Both the position numbers and the translations under genes were made by a program. This document shows, one piece after another, positions 8,994-18,152 of a stretch of DNA of 64,000 bases. Numbering within the stretch: the stretch's first letter is position 1; the number at the start of each line of letters is the position of its first letter. Under the pieces are notes generated by a model that saw only the letters and a list, made by a program, of their open reading frames with translations, made no database searches and was not told where the DNA came from. This DNA is from an uncultured Vampirovibrio sp. (GTDB lineage: Bacteria; Cyanobacteriota; Vampirovibrionia; Gastranaerophilales; Gastranaerophilaceae). The DNA is taken from contig CAJTXZ010000014.1 of assembly GCA_910583725.1 (NCBI GenBank), positions 1-64,000 on the forward strand, read 5' to 3'.

Positions 8994-9944
8994 TTAAATA
9001 GCGGCCAATAATGTAGTAACTTGTTGTTTTCTTAATTCTTTTCTTTGTTCAGCTGCCTCAGTCAATTCTTCGATTTCTTCCGGCGTTAACACTTCAACTT
9101 CTACAAGATTGCCATCTTTATCTACCGCATATCCTTCAGAATCCTCATTTTCAAGCAGCATTCTGGCTTTTTCTGCAACAGAGCTGTCATTTAAATCTGT
9201 TCCGGCATCAGCAAGTGTATTTGCACCACTTGCAACGCCTGTGGCAAGAACTGTAGCAGCTGCAGTATCAACGATATCAGCACCCCTTGTAATACCAAGT
9301 TTCTTTGCAGAAAATTCTTTTAATTCATCTGCCCCGATTTTGGCATCACCTGCTTTAGCTTCTTTGCCAAGAATAATCTTTTTCGCTGTCTTTGAGTTAG
9401 CAGCTTTATAAACTAAAGACTTTTCATTATCTGCTTTATCTGCTATTTTTTCAACTACAGAACCAGCTAAAACTTCCCTGCCAGAGTTTAAAGCTTTACT
9501 TTCCTCTAAACCTTCAATAAGTTTTGTTGTACTTGCTTTTTCTTTCGTTTCGCTAATATTTGCTGCCACTCTGCCTACATATTGTCTAAAAGATTTTAAA
9601 ACACCAACGCCATCTTGTTTATTCACATTTTTTGCTGCAGAGTCAACCAAAGAACCTGTTACACCGGTCATTAGTTTTTTGCCCTTGGCAAATACCGTAA
9701 GGAATGCCGCAGTGGTAATTCCCAATTCAAGAGCATGGTCTATTATATTGTCACCGAGAAGAATCTTTGCGGTTTTTGTTGTAAGAGGTATATCGCCATA
9801 TTTATCTGACATTGATTTTCCACCGCCAAAACCTTTTATAGATGGTTTTTTAAACCAAGGTTTCTTTTCCTCACCATTGTCTTTGGTCTTTTTTAAGCGG
9901 CCAAAATTTATATTTTGAGAATTTATTGAGTTAACGGGTAACAT
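8994..9944 (-). CDS. Hypothetical protein with N-terminal 'NINFG' motif
   Basis: The product has 316 residues and begins MLPVNSINSQNINFGRLKKT. The N-IN-F-G start followed by a basic stretch recurs in loosely similar form at 31469-33547 and 57787-58434. The remainder is Ala/Lys/Glu-rich and largely helical, with an acidic C-terminus ending in a predicted coiled region (EEIEELTEAAEQRKELRKQQ). One weakly hydrophobic segment lies near residues 75-100. AAAGGAAA lies before the ATG. I do not recognise a domain, and the function is unknown. The motif may be a lineage-specific targeting tag, which is inference. Confidence 0.7.
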   Translation of the reverse strand: MLPVNSINSQNINFGRLKKTKDNGEEKKPWFKKPSIKGFGGGKSMSDKYGDIPLTTKTAKILLGDNIIDHALELGITTAAFLTVFAKGKKLMTGVTGSLVDSAAKNVNKQDGVGVLKSFRQYVGRVAANISETKEKASTTKLIEGLEESKALNSGREVLAGSVVEKIADKADNEKSLVYKAANSKTAKKIILGKEAKAGDAKIGADELKEFSAKKLGITRGADIVDTAAATVLATGVASGANTLADAGTDLNDSSVAEKARMLLENEDSEGYAVDKDGNLVEVEVLTPEEIEELTEAAEQRKELRKQQVTTLLAAI

Positions 9945-10082
9945 CTATATTTCCTTTCACACACCATAAATAATGCATGTAAATATAAAAAATTGCTAGT
10001 TTCATGAAGTTTTGTAACAAAATTGTTACAATTAATGCTTAATTATTTTAGCACAAGATTTTAATTTGTTAAAATTTGTAAA

Positions 10083-11324
10083 TTAATGAAAATATTTTTT
10101 ATCCTTAATTTCATCCGGCAAAAATTGCTGCTTGTATTCAGGATTGTCGTGCGTATACACATATCCTTCGCCAAAACCGTATTTTTTAGCATCCTTATAA
10201 TGCGCATCCCTTAAATGCATTGGGGGAGGAAAATCAAGCCCGCGTTGAATATCCGCCATAGCTTCATCTACAGCCATTATTGCCCTGTTTGATTTTTTGG
10301 CGCGCGCAACAAACTCTGTCGCCTGCGCCAGTGCTATCCTGCATTCAGGCATTCCAAGGATTTCCGTTGCCTTTAGGGCTGCTTCTGCTATTAAAAACGC
10401 CCGAAAATCAGCATTGCCCACATCTTCACTGGCGCATACAATGAGCCTTCTTGCGATAACCCTCGGATCCTCAGCATTTACAAGCATTTTAGCAAGGTAA
10501 TATATGGCAGCATCAGGGTCAGAGCCTCTTAATGATTTTTGATAAGCTGAAAGACAGTCATAATGCCCTTGCCTGTCATATCTGGTTGTGCTTTTTTGAA
10601 GTAAATCCTCAATCAATTTTTTATTTACCGTGCTTTCTTTATTTTTTCCATCGCCATAGGCTGCAAAATAAGAGTTTTCAACGGTATTAAGGGCATATCT
10701 AGCATCGCCTGATGATAAACTTACAATTGCCTCAACCGCTTCATTCTCAATGACAACAGGCATATTGGAATAATGCGTCTTTAGGTAATTAAACCCTTTT
10801 TCAACAATTTTTTTAATGCTGTTATTGTCAATTCTGTTCAGCATAATCACCTGAACGCGCGACAATAAGGCCGGAACAACCTGAAAAGAAGGGTTTTCAG
10901 TAGTAGAGCCTATAAGGTGAAACGTACCGTTTTCAATATGCGGCAAAAGCGCGTCCTGCTGGGTTTTTGAGTATCTATGAATTTCATCAATAAAAAGTAT
11001 TGTTTTTACACCGCTTCTAAGATTTTCTTTTGCATTTAAAACCGCGTCCTTAACGTCTTTTACACCCGATATAACCGCAGAAAGCTCTAAAAAGTTTGCA
11101 TTATGATGATTAGCTATAAGCCTTGCAAGAGTAGTCTTTCCACACCCGGGCGGCCCCCATAAAATCAAGGAAAAAAGCCTGTTTGCCTTCAAAAGATTAT
11201 TAATCGGCGAATTTTCATTAATCACATTTGTCTGCCCCAAAAAATCATCAAGATTTTTTGGCCGCAAAATCGCTGCCAGAGGGGTTTGCTTGTTATTTTC
11301 TTCTAGGTTGTCAAATAAATTCAT
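10083..11324 (-). CDS. rarA: RarA/MgsA replication-associated AAA+ ATPase
   Basis: RarA is a clamp-loader-related AAA+ ATPase that acts at stalled replication forks. Seen: the N-terminal TPLAAILRPKNLDDFLGQ, Walker A GPPGCGKTT at residues 57-65, Walker B FIDEIHRYSK near 111, sensor 1 GSTTENPSF, and the C-terminal tetramerisation region with the family-typical DAAIYYLAKM, FPPPMHLRDA and PEYKQQFLP. The length (413 aa) is typical. It is divergent from the sugar-binding lipoprotein gene with only 14 bp between start codons, so both promoters overlap the neighbouring gene. No Shine-Dalgarno sequence is apparent. Confidence 0.95.
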   Translation of the reverse strand: MNLFDNLEENNKQTPLAAILRPKNLDDFLGQTNVINENSPINNLLKANRLFSLILWGPPGCGKTTLARLIANHHNANFLELSAVISGVKDVKDAVLNAKENLRSGVKTILFIDEIHRYSKTQQDALLPHIENGTFHLIGSTTENPSFQVVPALLSRVQVIMLNRIDNNSIKKIVEKGFNYLKTHYSNMPVVIENEAVEAIVSLSSGDARYALNTVENSYFAAYGDGKNKESTVNKKLIEDLLQKSTTRYDRQGHYDCLSAYQKSLRGSDPDAAIYYLAKMLVNAEDPRVIARRLIVCASEDVGNADFRAFLIAEAALKATEILGMPECRIALAQATEFVARAKKSNRAIMAVDEAMADIQRGLDFPPPMHLRDAHYKDAKKYGFGEGYVYTHDNPEYKQQFLPDEIKDKKYFH

Positions 11325-11326
11325 TG

Positions 11327-11332
11327 TATAAT
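11327..11332 (+). promoter_or_regulatory. -10 box six bases before a start codon (leaderless arrangement)
   Basis: TATAAT is separated by exactly six bases from the ATG at 11339, with no Shine-Dalgarno sequence. Transcription would begin at or next to the A of the start codon. The same layout is found at 1048-1053(-), 28330-28335(+) and 31374-31379(-). Confidence 0.55.
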
Positions 11333-11338
11333 TTTATC

Positions 11339-12670
11339 ATGATAAAAAAGATTTTAATAATAATGGTTTTAATTAGCCTGGTTGGCGGTTTATGCACGGC
11401 ATGCACAGGCAAAAAGGCTGAAAATGAGGGTATTTTGCCTGGCGGATGTGTGGTTGAAAAAAAACCGTGGGATTTTTTAAAAAATATCTTTAACAAAGAT
11501 AAAAAACAAACATTCACAATTTGGACAATCCAGCTGAAAGCGCCTGCAGGCCGCTTTATGGATGAAAATATCGAGGCCTTTAAGAATCGTCATCCTGAAA
11601 TTGATGTTGTATGGGTTGATATTCCAATAGCAGAGGCGCAAAAAAGGACTTTAGCCTCTGTTTTATCCGGCAATCCGCCAGATTTAATTAACCTAAACCC
11701 TGATTTTTCAAGCCTTTTAGCCCAAAAAGGAATACTTGAATATTTTAGCGAAGATGAAGTTGTAGATTTTCACCCTGAATTGATTGACAAATTAAGATAC
11801 AATGACAACATTTTTGCACTTCCCTTCTATGCCACAAGCCCTGTTACCATTTTTAACCAAAAAACGCTTGATAATTGCTTTAATAATGATTATCCGGTAG
11901 TAAACAGTTACGAAGATGTTTACAGCATTTCAGCAGAGCTAAAGCAATGCACTGACAAGCCCTCAATCGTCTTGAACCTCAATGAAAACGACACATTCGC
12001 CAAAATCCTGAATAAATATGATATTTCAAGCTTTAAGGAAGAAAAAGAATTTCAGTCATTCCTACATATTGTAAAAATGTTTGACGATATGTATAAAAAA
12101 GGATATTTGCCAAAAGACACGCTGACACTGAATCACAGGGAAATGGTGGAACAATATATGGCAAGGAATGCAGCTTTTGTTGTTGCAGGCTCAAACTTTA
12201 TTAAGATGATAAAAGAAAATGCGCCGGATGTCTACGCAGAATCAGAAATTACAAACCAGCTGACAGCACCTGACGGCAAATATGATATAGGGCTTATGAA
12301 TTTTGTTATTCCAAAACGCGCCAAAAACAAGGCTCTTGCAAAGGAATTTGCCCTTCAGTTAACAAATAAAGATAACCAGCTAAAGTTTGCAAAATTAACA
12401 AATACCCTGCCTGCAAACTTAGAGGTTTTATTTGATGATTATTTTATCGAATGCCCCGAAGAATTAATTGAAAAGGCGCGCTGTGTAGGCGCAAGCCAAT
12501 TAAATTCCCTTGTCAAGGAAGATTTTGGCTACAACAATAAAAAAGCCATAAATGATACATTAAATAAAACCCTTGAAGAAGTGCTTCTGCAAAATAAAAT
12601 TTCAGATGATAAACTCCAAAATAAGCTTAAGGACATTAAGGAAAAAATAAAGGCGCTCAGGGAAAAATAA
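11339..12670 (+). CDS. Sugar ABC transporter substrate-binding lipoprotein
   Basis: The product is a 443-residue extracytoplasmic solute-binding protein of the SBP_bac_1/8 (oligosaccharide) type. Seen: a signal sequence with hydrophobic core and a lipobox-like CTAC (Cys at -3 instead of Leu is unusual); TIWTIQLKAPAGRFMDENIEAF, typical of the N-terminal domain; GNPPDLINLNPDFSSLLAQKG; and FALPFYATSPVTIFN, also family-typical. It would capture a carbohydrate for an ABC importer, but no permease or ATPase genes are adjacent. The C-terminal 40 residues are a Lys-rich helix. The start at 11339 gives a proper signal peptide; an earlier frame extension overlaps rarA. TATAAT lies six bases upstream. 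Confidence 0.85.
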   Translation: MIKKILIIMVLISLVGGLCTACTGKKAENEGILPGGCVVEKKPWDFLKNIFNKDKKQTFTIWTIQLKAPAGRFMDENIEAFKNRHPEIDVVWVDIPIAEAQKRTLASVLSGNPPDLINLNPDFSSLLAQKGILEYFSEDEVVDFHPELIDKLRYNDNIFALPFYATSPVTIFNQKTLDNCFNNDYPVVNSYEDVYSISAELKQCTDKPSIVLNLNENDTFAKILNKYDISSFKEEKEFQSFLHIVKMFDDMYKKGYLPKDTLTLNHREMVEQYMARNAAFVVAGSNFIKMIKENAPDVYAESEITNQLTAPDGKYDIGLMNFVIPKRAKNKALAKEFALQLTNKDNQLKFAKLTNTLPANLEVLFDDYFIECPEELIEKARCVGASQLNSLVKEDFGYNNKKAINDTLNKTLEEVLLQNKISDDKLQNKLKDIKEKIKALREK

Positions 12671-12674
12671 AATT

Positions 12675-12714
12675 AAAAAAAAGGGGCTTATCAAAGGTTA
12701 CATCGACATGCCCC
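12675..12714 (-). terminator. Terminator of the second glycine-rich prepilin gene
   Basis: On the minus strand GGGGC (12714-12710) pairs with GCCCC (12687-12683), followed by eight T residues. It lies between two convergent genes, 88 bases past the stop at 12802. The plus-strand version has no T-run, so it acts mainly for the minus strand. Confidence 0.7.
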
Positions 12715-12801
12715 AAAAATTGTTGTTTTATCTAAATTTAATTTTAGGCCTTGTTCAGGCTCTACAGTAAACTTCTAAAGAGCCTGACAAATCCCTGATT
12801 A

Positions 12802-15756
12802 TTACTCTTCTTCAACGTTCCAGTAAATTATAACAAAGCCATCCATGCCATTTTCGCCTGCTGCGGCCTCTTCTGCTTCATTATATTTCCATATCCAGCC
12901 TCCGCCCCCGGCCCCTGTAGCGCCAGGAAGTACGTCTCCGGCGTAATTTTCTTTGCTAGCCTCTGACATCGCTTTTGCCATAGTATTATTAAAAGACCCG
13001 GGAATTACGGCCTCAAGCAATGGAAGCGGCGAAGCATCTGCCCGAGTATTAACAAGGTCGCACTTTAAATTATCCTCATTAATATCCTTTGCGCCGTAAT
13101 AATCAATCGCGGTTTCTGATAATCCACCGCAGGGCCTTGATTCTACGGGTGAAATTTTTGAATTTATACCGCCGTTTCCGCCTGCTGATGTCTCGTAACT
13201 GCCTGTATAGACCGCCCTTTTGCCGTCCGCCTTTTCTGTATCAAAAGGATATACTGTGTAATTGGCCTTGCCTACGAGTTTATTAAAATCTGCCGTGTTT
13301 ATTTTGCCGCCTGCTCCGCCCGTGCCCGGTATTGGGTCAATATTTTCATCAGGTTTGCCTGCAATGGCGCCCCCGCCACCTTTTCCGCCCTGCACCTCAA
13401 ATTTAAATTCGTTCGTACCGTTTGTAGAATAAGCTATATAGCTGCTTTCGCCGTCTTTACCGTCCTCGCCCTTTGCCCCTGTGCCGCCGGAACCTTTAAT
13501 ACCGCCTTTTCCTGCCTTAATTGTAAATGCGACCCCGGGCCTTATGCCGTTAGAAATGTTTTTTATATGCACCACGGCACCCGCACCCCCGCCGGAGCCT
13601 GCTAAACCAGGACGCGTAAGTTTGTATGTCACCTTTGCCATACCGCCTCCGCCGTTTCCTGCAGCAGTACATTGGGTGTATTCCCTTGTGGGGCCTTCGC
13701 TGCACGTACCGCCGCCCCCTCCTGTGCCGCCAAGGCTGCCGTTTCCGCCAACTCCTGCCCCTGAAACCTTATTCATAAAATACCCATCAGCCCCAGTGCC
13801 GCCAGCTTTACCCGCTTCACCCGCTTTAAAGACCGGCCGCGCATCCCCGTCAGATATTGTGTTACAGGCAAAATATCCTCCGGTTTTATATGCTGCCACT
13901 TTGCTGTATTCGTTTTTGTAATAGCAGCTGTCTGCGTTTGAGTCTTTATTTATGGCGCCTCCGGGGGCTCCGGCTGCACTTGATGTTGCGGAAGTGCCTG
14001 TTTTTCCGCCGGGCACGCTAAACTGCCATTTTGTAGTTCCGCCAACCGTCAATATCGCACCGGAGCGCTCTCCTGCCTCAGGCGCCGTAAACCTTTCATT
14101 GTCATTTAGATTTATATATATGCTGTCTGTGCTTGTGGTTTTAACCGTGCTCCCTTTGCCCGGGCCGCCTGCCGTGTATGTGAGTTTTACCGTGCCGCCC
14201 TCTGCATACGCTTGTCTTAAGGCGTCATCAGGGATTTTCATCTCTGCATAAAGCCCCGAACCGCCAGCCCCTCCGGGGTTTGCCGCAAATGAAGAAACCC
14301 TGTCAATGACACAGCGGGTTTGATATGCAGCAGTCGCTGTGTAACTTCCAATATTAACCACACCTTCACCAATATGTAATGCCGCAGGTGGTGTACTCGA
14401 CCAAGTAGAAACACTGGAATAACAAAAGCCTTCCACGGCACCTGAACAGGCATATGCACCATTTGTTGCAACACCCGCACAGGGTCCCAGGGTAGCTCCG
14501 CCCCTATAATTACTGCAACTAAATTGCAAGCCTGGATAATCTGGTTGATAACCGCTGTTTGGCAAATTTAAAATGCCAGGCAAACTTGCGCTTCTATCAC
14601 CAATTCCTCGCGCCCAACCATTTAATTCATCAACAGTTGGTAATCTGCCAACAGCAGGGCTTCCTGTTGGCTGCCAATTTTTACACGAATTATTAGCCGC
14701 ATTCCATTGACATACAGGCCTCCTGCAACCATTATAGGTCATACCATTTTTACTAACATCACAGCCTCTCTCTTTGCTTGTTTCGCCTTCCCAGCAACAA
14801 TTAGCGCTAGAAGTGCAAGTAGCAACATTGCAACTAGTAGTTCCAGCTGTACACACTTTGCCTGCAACAATCAATGGTGTTGCACCTGTCCTAGAGCCGC
14901 CGTTACCCGCTGATGCCGGATTATACCTCGACACACAAACAGAATGATACCCATCACTTGGCAGTGGATGTTCCCCTGCTGCATTTGGGAGTGTTGTGTT
15001 TCCTGTACCTGCCGCCCCGTTATATTCAGGCCCTATATACACACCCCAATTGCCGCAGTCACTTTGGTTTGCAGGGTATCCAGAGCCGTTTGCCATTCCG
15101 TGGTTTCCGCCACCGCCTCCGCCAACAAGATGAACGGTAACATCCAGCATATTTTTTGAGAGTACAATTTCACTGGAATTTGCAGAGCCCGTATCGCTGC
15201 AAGTTACCTCAGTGCTTGATTTTATGGTGCCGTATGCCGTTTGAACAGCGCCTCCGCCGCCTCCGCCGCCTGATGCTATAATCGCATTAATGGTGTGAAT
15301 ATTTGATGGAATTGTGCAAGCCTCTTCCTGCAGGCCGTCTGCTGCAGTAAATACACATCCGCCCGTAGGAATAACTGTATTTCCTGTTCCTGAAACAATA
15401 ACATTTTCATTAAACTTTTTTGTCATAACAGGCGCCAGCGCCGCCATTAAAAGAGACGCTACCAACAGCGCCATAAGCATTTCAACTAGTGAAAAAGCAG
15501 AATCTCTTAAAATAGCCTTGCCGAGGCAGGGTATTACCAGGCCCTTTGTCCAATTATACCTTTGTGCAGTTCTTTTTTGACATCCGGCAGGCATTATCAT
15601 TAAAAAAGCACGACTTGTACTTTTTATTTTTGCCATCAAAAACACGAATTTTGCACAAAAATTTCTCACCCGCTTAAAAAACAACCCAAAACACCAAAAT
15701 AAGCCAACAGGCTTAAAGTGTTTCTGCCCAAAAGAGCACAACAATTTTTCTTTCAT
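12802..15756 (-). CDS. Giant glycine-rich prepilin-like protein (paralogue 2) with a DUF1566-like insert
   Basis: The product has 984 residues. It carries the same prepilin motif, SA^FSLVEMLMALLVASLLM with Glu+5, and the same APVMTKKFNEN continuation as the paralogue at 3478-6483. A Gly-rich body follows. Unlike paralogue 1 it contains a Cys/Trp-rich block around residues 320-460 that includes LPTVDELNGWARG, STWSSTPP and YQTRCVIDR. This is the pattern of the DUF1566/Lcl-like (Fib_succ_major-like) fold found in surface proteins. I chose the ATG at 15756 because it aligns with MKExLLC of paralogue 1 and follows AAAGG; a 15-residue upstream extension lacks support. The likely role is a cell-surface or pseudopilus fibre component. 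The function is unknown. Confidence 0.8.
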   Translation of the reverse strand: MKEKLLCSFGQKHFKPVGLFWCFGLFFKRVRNFCAKFVFLMAKIKSTSRAFLMIMPAGCQKRTAQRYNWTKGLVIPCLGKAILRDSAFSLVEMLMALLVASLLMAALAPVMTKKFNENVIVSGTGNTVIPTGGCVFTAADGLQEEACTIPSNIHTINAIIASGGGGGGGAVQTAYGTIKSSTEVTCSDTGSANSSEIVLSKNMLDVTVHLVGGGGGGNHGMANGSGYPANQSDCGNWGVYIGPEYNGAAGTGNTTLPNAAGEHPLPSDGYHSVCVSRYNPASAGNGGSRTGATPLIVAGKVCTAGTTSCNVATCTSSANCCWEGETSKERGCDVSKNGMTYNGCRRPVCQWNAANNSCKNWQPTGSPAVGRLPTVDELNGWARGIGDRSASLPGILNLPNSGYQPDYPGLQFSCSNYRGGATLGPCAGVATNGAYACSGAVEGFCYSSVSTWSSTPPAALHIGEGVVNIGSYTATAAYQTRCVIDRVSSFAANPGGAGGSGLYAEMKIPDDALRQAYAEGGTVKLTYTAGGPGKGSTVKTTSTDSIYINLNDNERFTAPEAGERSGAILTVGGTTKWQFSVPGGKTGTSATSSAAGAPGGAINKDSNADSCYYKNEYSKVAAYKTGGYFACNTISDGDARPVFKAGEAGKAGGTGADGYFMNKVSGAGVGGNGSLGGTGGGGGTCSEGPTREYTQCTAAGNGGGGMAKVTYKLTRPGLAGSGGGAGAVVHIKNISNGIRPGVAFTIKAGKGGIKGSGGTGAKGEDGKDGESSYIAYSTNGTNEFKFEVQGGKGGGGAIAGKPDENIDPIPGTGGAGGKINTADFNKLVGKANYTVYPFDTEKADGKRAVYTGSYETSAGGNGGINSKISPVESRPCGGLSETAIDYYGAKDINEDNLKCDLVNTRADASPLPLLEAVIPGSFNNTMAKAMSEASKENYAGDVLPGATGAGGGGWIWKYNEAEEAAAGENGMDGFVIIYWNVEEE

Positions 15757-15803
15757 AAATAAACCTTTACGATAAACAATTAATAAACAACTTCTCTGCA
15801 CTT

Positions 15804-15816
15804 AATATAACATATT
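15804..15816 (-). promoter_or_regulatory. Shared extended -10 promoter of prepilin paralogue 2
   Basis: The minus strand has AATATGTTATATT, identical over 13 bases to 6548-6560 and containing TGTTATATT. A further shared block TTTACGATAAA lies at 15766-15776. Co-regulation of the two paralogues is therefore likely. Confidence 0.5.
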
Positions 15817-16008
15817 GATTCATTTATTTCAATAAAAATTAAAGACAGATGTTTATAGCCAAAATGGCGTTGATAATTAGTTTGGTAATAATCATGGTGC
15901 TTAAAATAAAAACTATTCAGAGCTTTTAGTGTACAGCTTGCAAACTAGCAAGCACTAATTTTATTAAAAAAGACTTTAGATAAATTTCAAGCATTGTTAA
16001 TTTATTTG

Positions 16009-16728
16009 TCATACGTTTGTATTATTATCTTTATTTTTTATGTTCTCAAACACTTTTTTAGCGCCTTCGCTTTCTTTAGCGAGTTTTGTAACAAAATCAA
16101 TAGCTTCAATATCTCGGCGCACAGCCTCTTTTAGGGATAGGATTTCTTCATAAGAAAGGGTTTGCACATTTGCATCTATTTCATATTCCCATATCTTTTT
16201 AAATTTTTCCTGTGCTTCATCATCAAAACCCGGCAGTTGCATTTTATGGCCATACCACCTGTGAAACTGGTGTGCCATAGTGTAAATATTTACAGGTGAT
16301 GTATCAAACACAAACATTGGCTTTGTTTTAAACGATATTCTTTTTTCCAATACCAAATTTAATAATAGCGCATTGGGGCCCTTTATCGGGGTTATGAAGC
16401 CAACTTCTTCCCCTGCAAGCTTTAAAAGCTTTTCAGCATAAGGAATTCTATATACTTTTGTGCCGTTTTCCTGAATATATTTTAAAAGCTCCTCAGGGTC
16501 TTTTATGTTTTTTGTAACAATTTCTTTAACTTCTTTATCTAATTTTTGTTTAATTTGTTCTGTTTTAGCATTCAGGGTTAATTTTATTCCCGCCTGAACG
16601 TGGGTTTTAGAGGTAGAATTTGTCGATGAATACCTTACATTTTGCAGGTGCTTTTTATATTTTTTAGCATAATATTTTTCCTGATATTTAAAAATCCACT
16701 CTGTAATCTTTTTTATTAATTCTTCCAT
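16009..16728 (-). CDS. Hypothetical protein, 239 aa
   Basis: I do not recognise this family. The protein is basic at the N-terminus (KYQEKYYAKKYKK), then has a helical region and a central conserved-looking MAHQFHRWYGHKMQLPGFDD (His/Trp/Tyr-rich). It ends in a charged helical C-terminus. There is no signal peptide or clear membrane helix. The HxxHxWYGH cluster could bind a metal, which is speculative. The start ATG is preceded by AGGGA. The gene stands alone between the prepilin paralogue and an acyltransferase gene. Confidence 0.65.
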   Translation of the reverse strand: MEELIKKITEWIFKYQEKYYAKKYKKHLQNVRYSSTNSTSKTHVQAGIKLTLNAKTEQIKQKLDKEVKEIVTKNIKDPEELLKYIQENGTKVYRIPYAEKLLKLAGEEVGFITPIKGPNALLLNLVLEKRISFKTKPMFVFDTSPVNIYTMAHQFHRWYGHKMQLPGFDDEAQEKFKKIWEYEIDANVQTLSYEEILSLKEAVRRDIEAIDFVTKLAKESEGAKKVFENIKNKDNNTNV

Positions 16729-16869
16729 TTAAATCCCTGTGAAGATATATTTACCCAAAAGTATTCTATCATTTTCTTAACATTCTTTACATAGTATCAA
16801 TGACTGAGCTTGCAAATATTTCCATATGATAATCAAACAATAAACATTAAAAGTACTATAAAATAAAAT

Positions 16870-17985
16870 TTACACCCCTAAAAGCATTCTTGTATTAATA
16901 TTCTTATTTATTTTTAAAAGCAGAGTTTTTAGTAAATAAAGTATAAGTAAAGAAATGCCTGTAACCACAATAAACCGCACTACTACAAGGCTTAATACGG
17001 TTAAAACATTATTCCTCAAAGGAAGAACGCCAGGCAAAAAGAAAATATAATTAAAAACAAACAAAACATACCAGTGTATAAAAAATATCCCAAAACTATA
17101 TTTTGCAATAAAATCAAGCATTTTATTTGTTTTATTGTGCGACATTATAAAATCATCATAATGTTTTAAATATCCAAGCAAGAGCATTGTTAAAAATGTC
17201 TTTGAAACAGTGTAATTAGAATAAATTCCTTTGTAAGACAAATATATATTCAAAATTGATGTTAAAATCATTAAAAACCACAATAAAAGCTTTTTATCAT
17301 AAAACTTATCAATAATATCCTTGTTTTTAGAGCAATACATTCCAAAAACATATAAAGAGAAAAAGTGCACAAAACCAAGCAATATGTACTTTACATATGC
17401 GATATATTTTGCACCATAGCTTAAATTCATAACGGTTTCATACTCAATATCGCCCCTTGGAAAAAGGATTGTTATAAGAAAGAATATTGGCAAAAGTTTA
17501 TATAAAACACCCTTCTTTTCAAGTTTTAACAAGGCAAAAGAACAAATAAAGAAAATGACAATCATAGGAATAAACCATGTTGGTGTATTATGTACCCTAC
17601 CTATTGATAAAAGGAGTGGAATTTGGGCAAAAATATTCAAGCCATCAAAAGTGTTTTTATATAAAACAGGACAATAAAAGCAAAATAATAGGCCGGGAAT
17701 GGCAGTGATAATATATGGAACAATGACATTTGTCCATTTCTTCATTAAGTATTGTTTATATTCAAATTTTGAAGACAAATACTGAAACAAAAAACCCGAA
17801 ATAAAAATAAACAAAGCTGTTCCGCCGCATATAATTTCACAGTTTATAATATGCTCAAGACTTTTTGACGATGCAAACTGCATTGAATGCCCCATAACAA
17901 TCAATAAAATAGCAAGACCCCTAAATACATTTATGTAGTTTAAAAAATTCTTTTTTAGTTTATATTTATCCTCATTTTGCCGCAT
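16870..17985 (-). CDS. Acyltransferase 3 family membrane protein
   Basis: The product has 371 residues with about ten transmembrane segments. It is an acyltransferase-3 (OafA/NodX/WecH type) protein that transfers acetyl or other acyl groups to surface glycans in the inner membrane. Seen: NYINVFRGLAILLIVMGH near residues 16-33, with the RG and H of the catalytic motif, and CGGTALFIFISGFLF shortly after. I use the ATG at 17985 because AGGAA sits at a good distance; the TTG eight codons upstream lacks a site. The acceptor could be O-antigen or another exopolysaccharide, but no glycan cluster adjoins it. Confidence 0.85.
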   Translation of the reverse strand: MRQNEDKYKLKKNFLNYINVFRGLAILLIVMGHSMQFASSKSLEHIINCEIICGGTALFIFISGFLFQYLSSKFEYKQYLMKKWTNVIVPYIITAIPGLLFCFYCPVLYKNTFDGLNIFAQIPLLLSIGRVHNTPTWFIPMIVIFFICSFALLKLEKKGVLYKLLPIFFLITILFPRGDIEYETVMNLSYGAKYIAYVKYILLGFVHFFSLYVFGMYCSKNKDIIDKFYDKKLLLWFLMILTSILNIYLSYKGIYSNYTVSKTFLTMLLLGYLKHYDDFIMSHNKTNKMLDFIAKYSFGIFFIHWYVLFVFNYIFFLPGVLPLRNNVLTVLSLVVVRFIVVTGISLLILYLLKTLLLKINKNINTRMLLGV

Positions 17986-18152
17986 ATTACATTCCTGTAA
18001 CAACTCCAACTATAAAATTTAATAATGTTTACTTTTCAAAGCAAAATTATCTCTTTATATTTATCCCTTTAAATGCCGTATTTAAAAGAATGGTATTTAT
18101 ATTCAACTTCTATAAAAATATTATGACAACTTTATACAGTTAAAAAATAATT

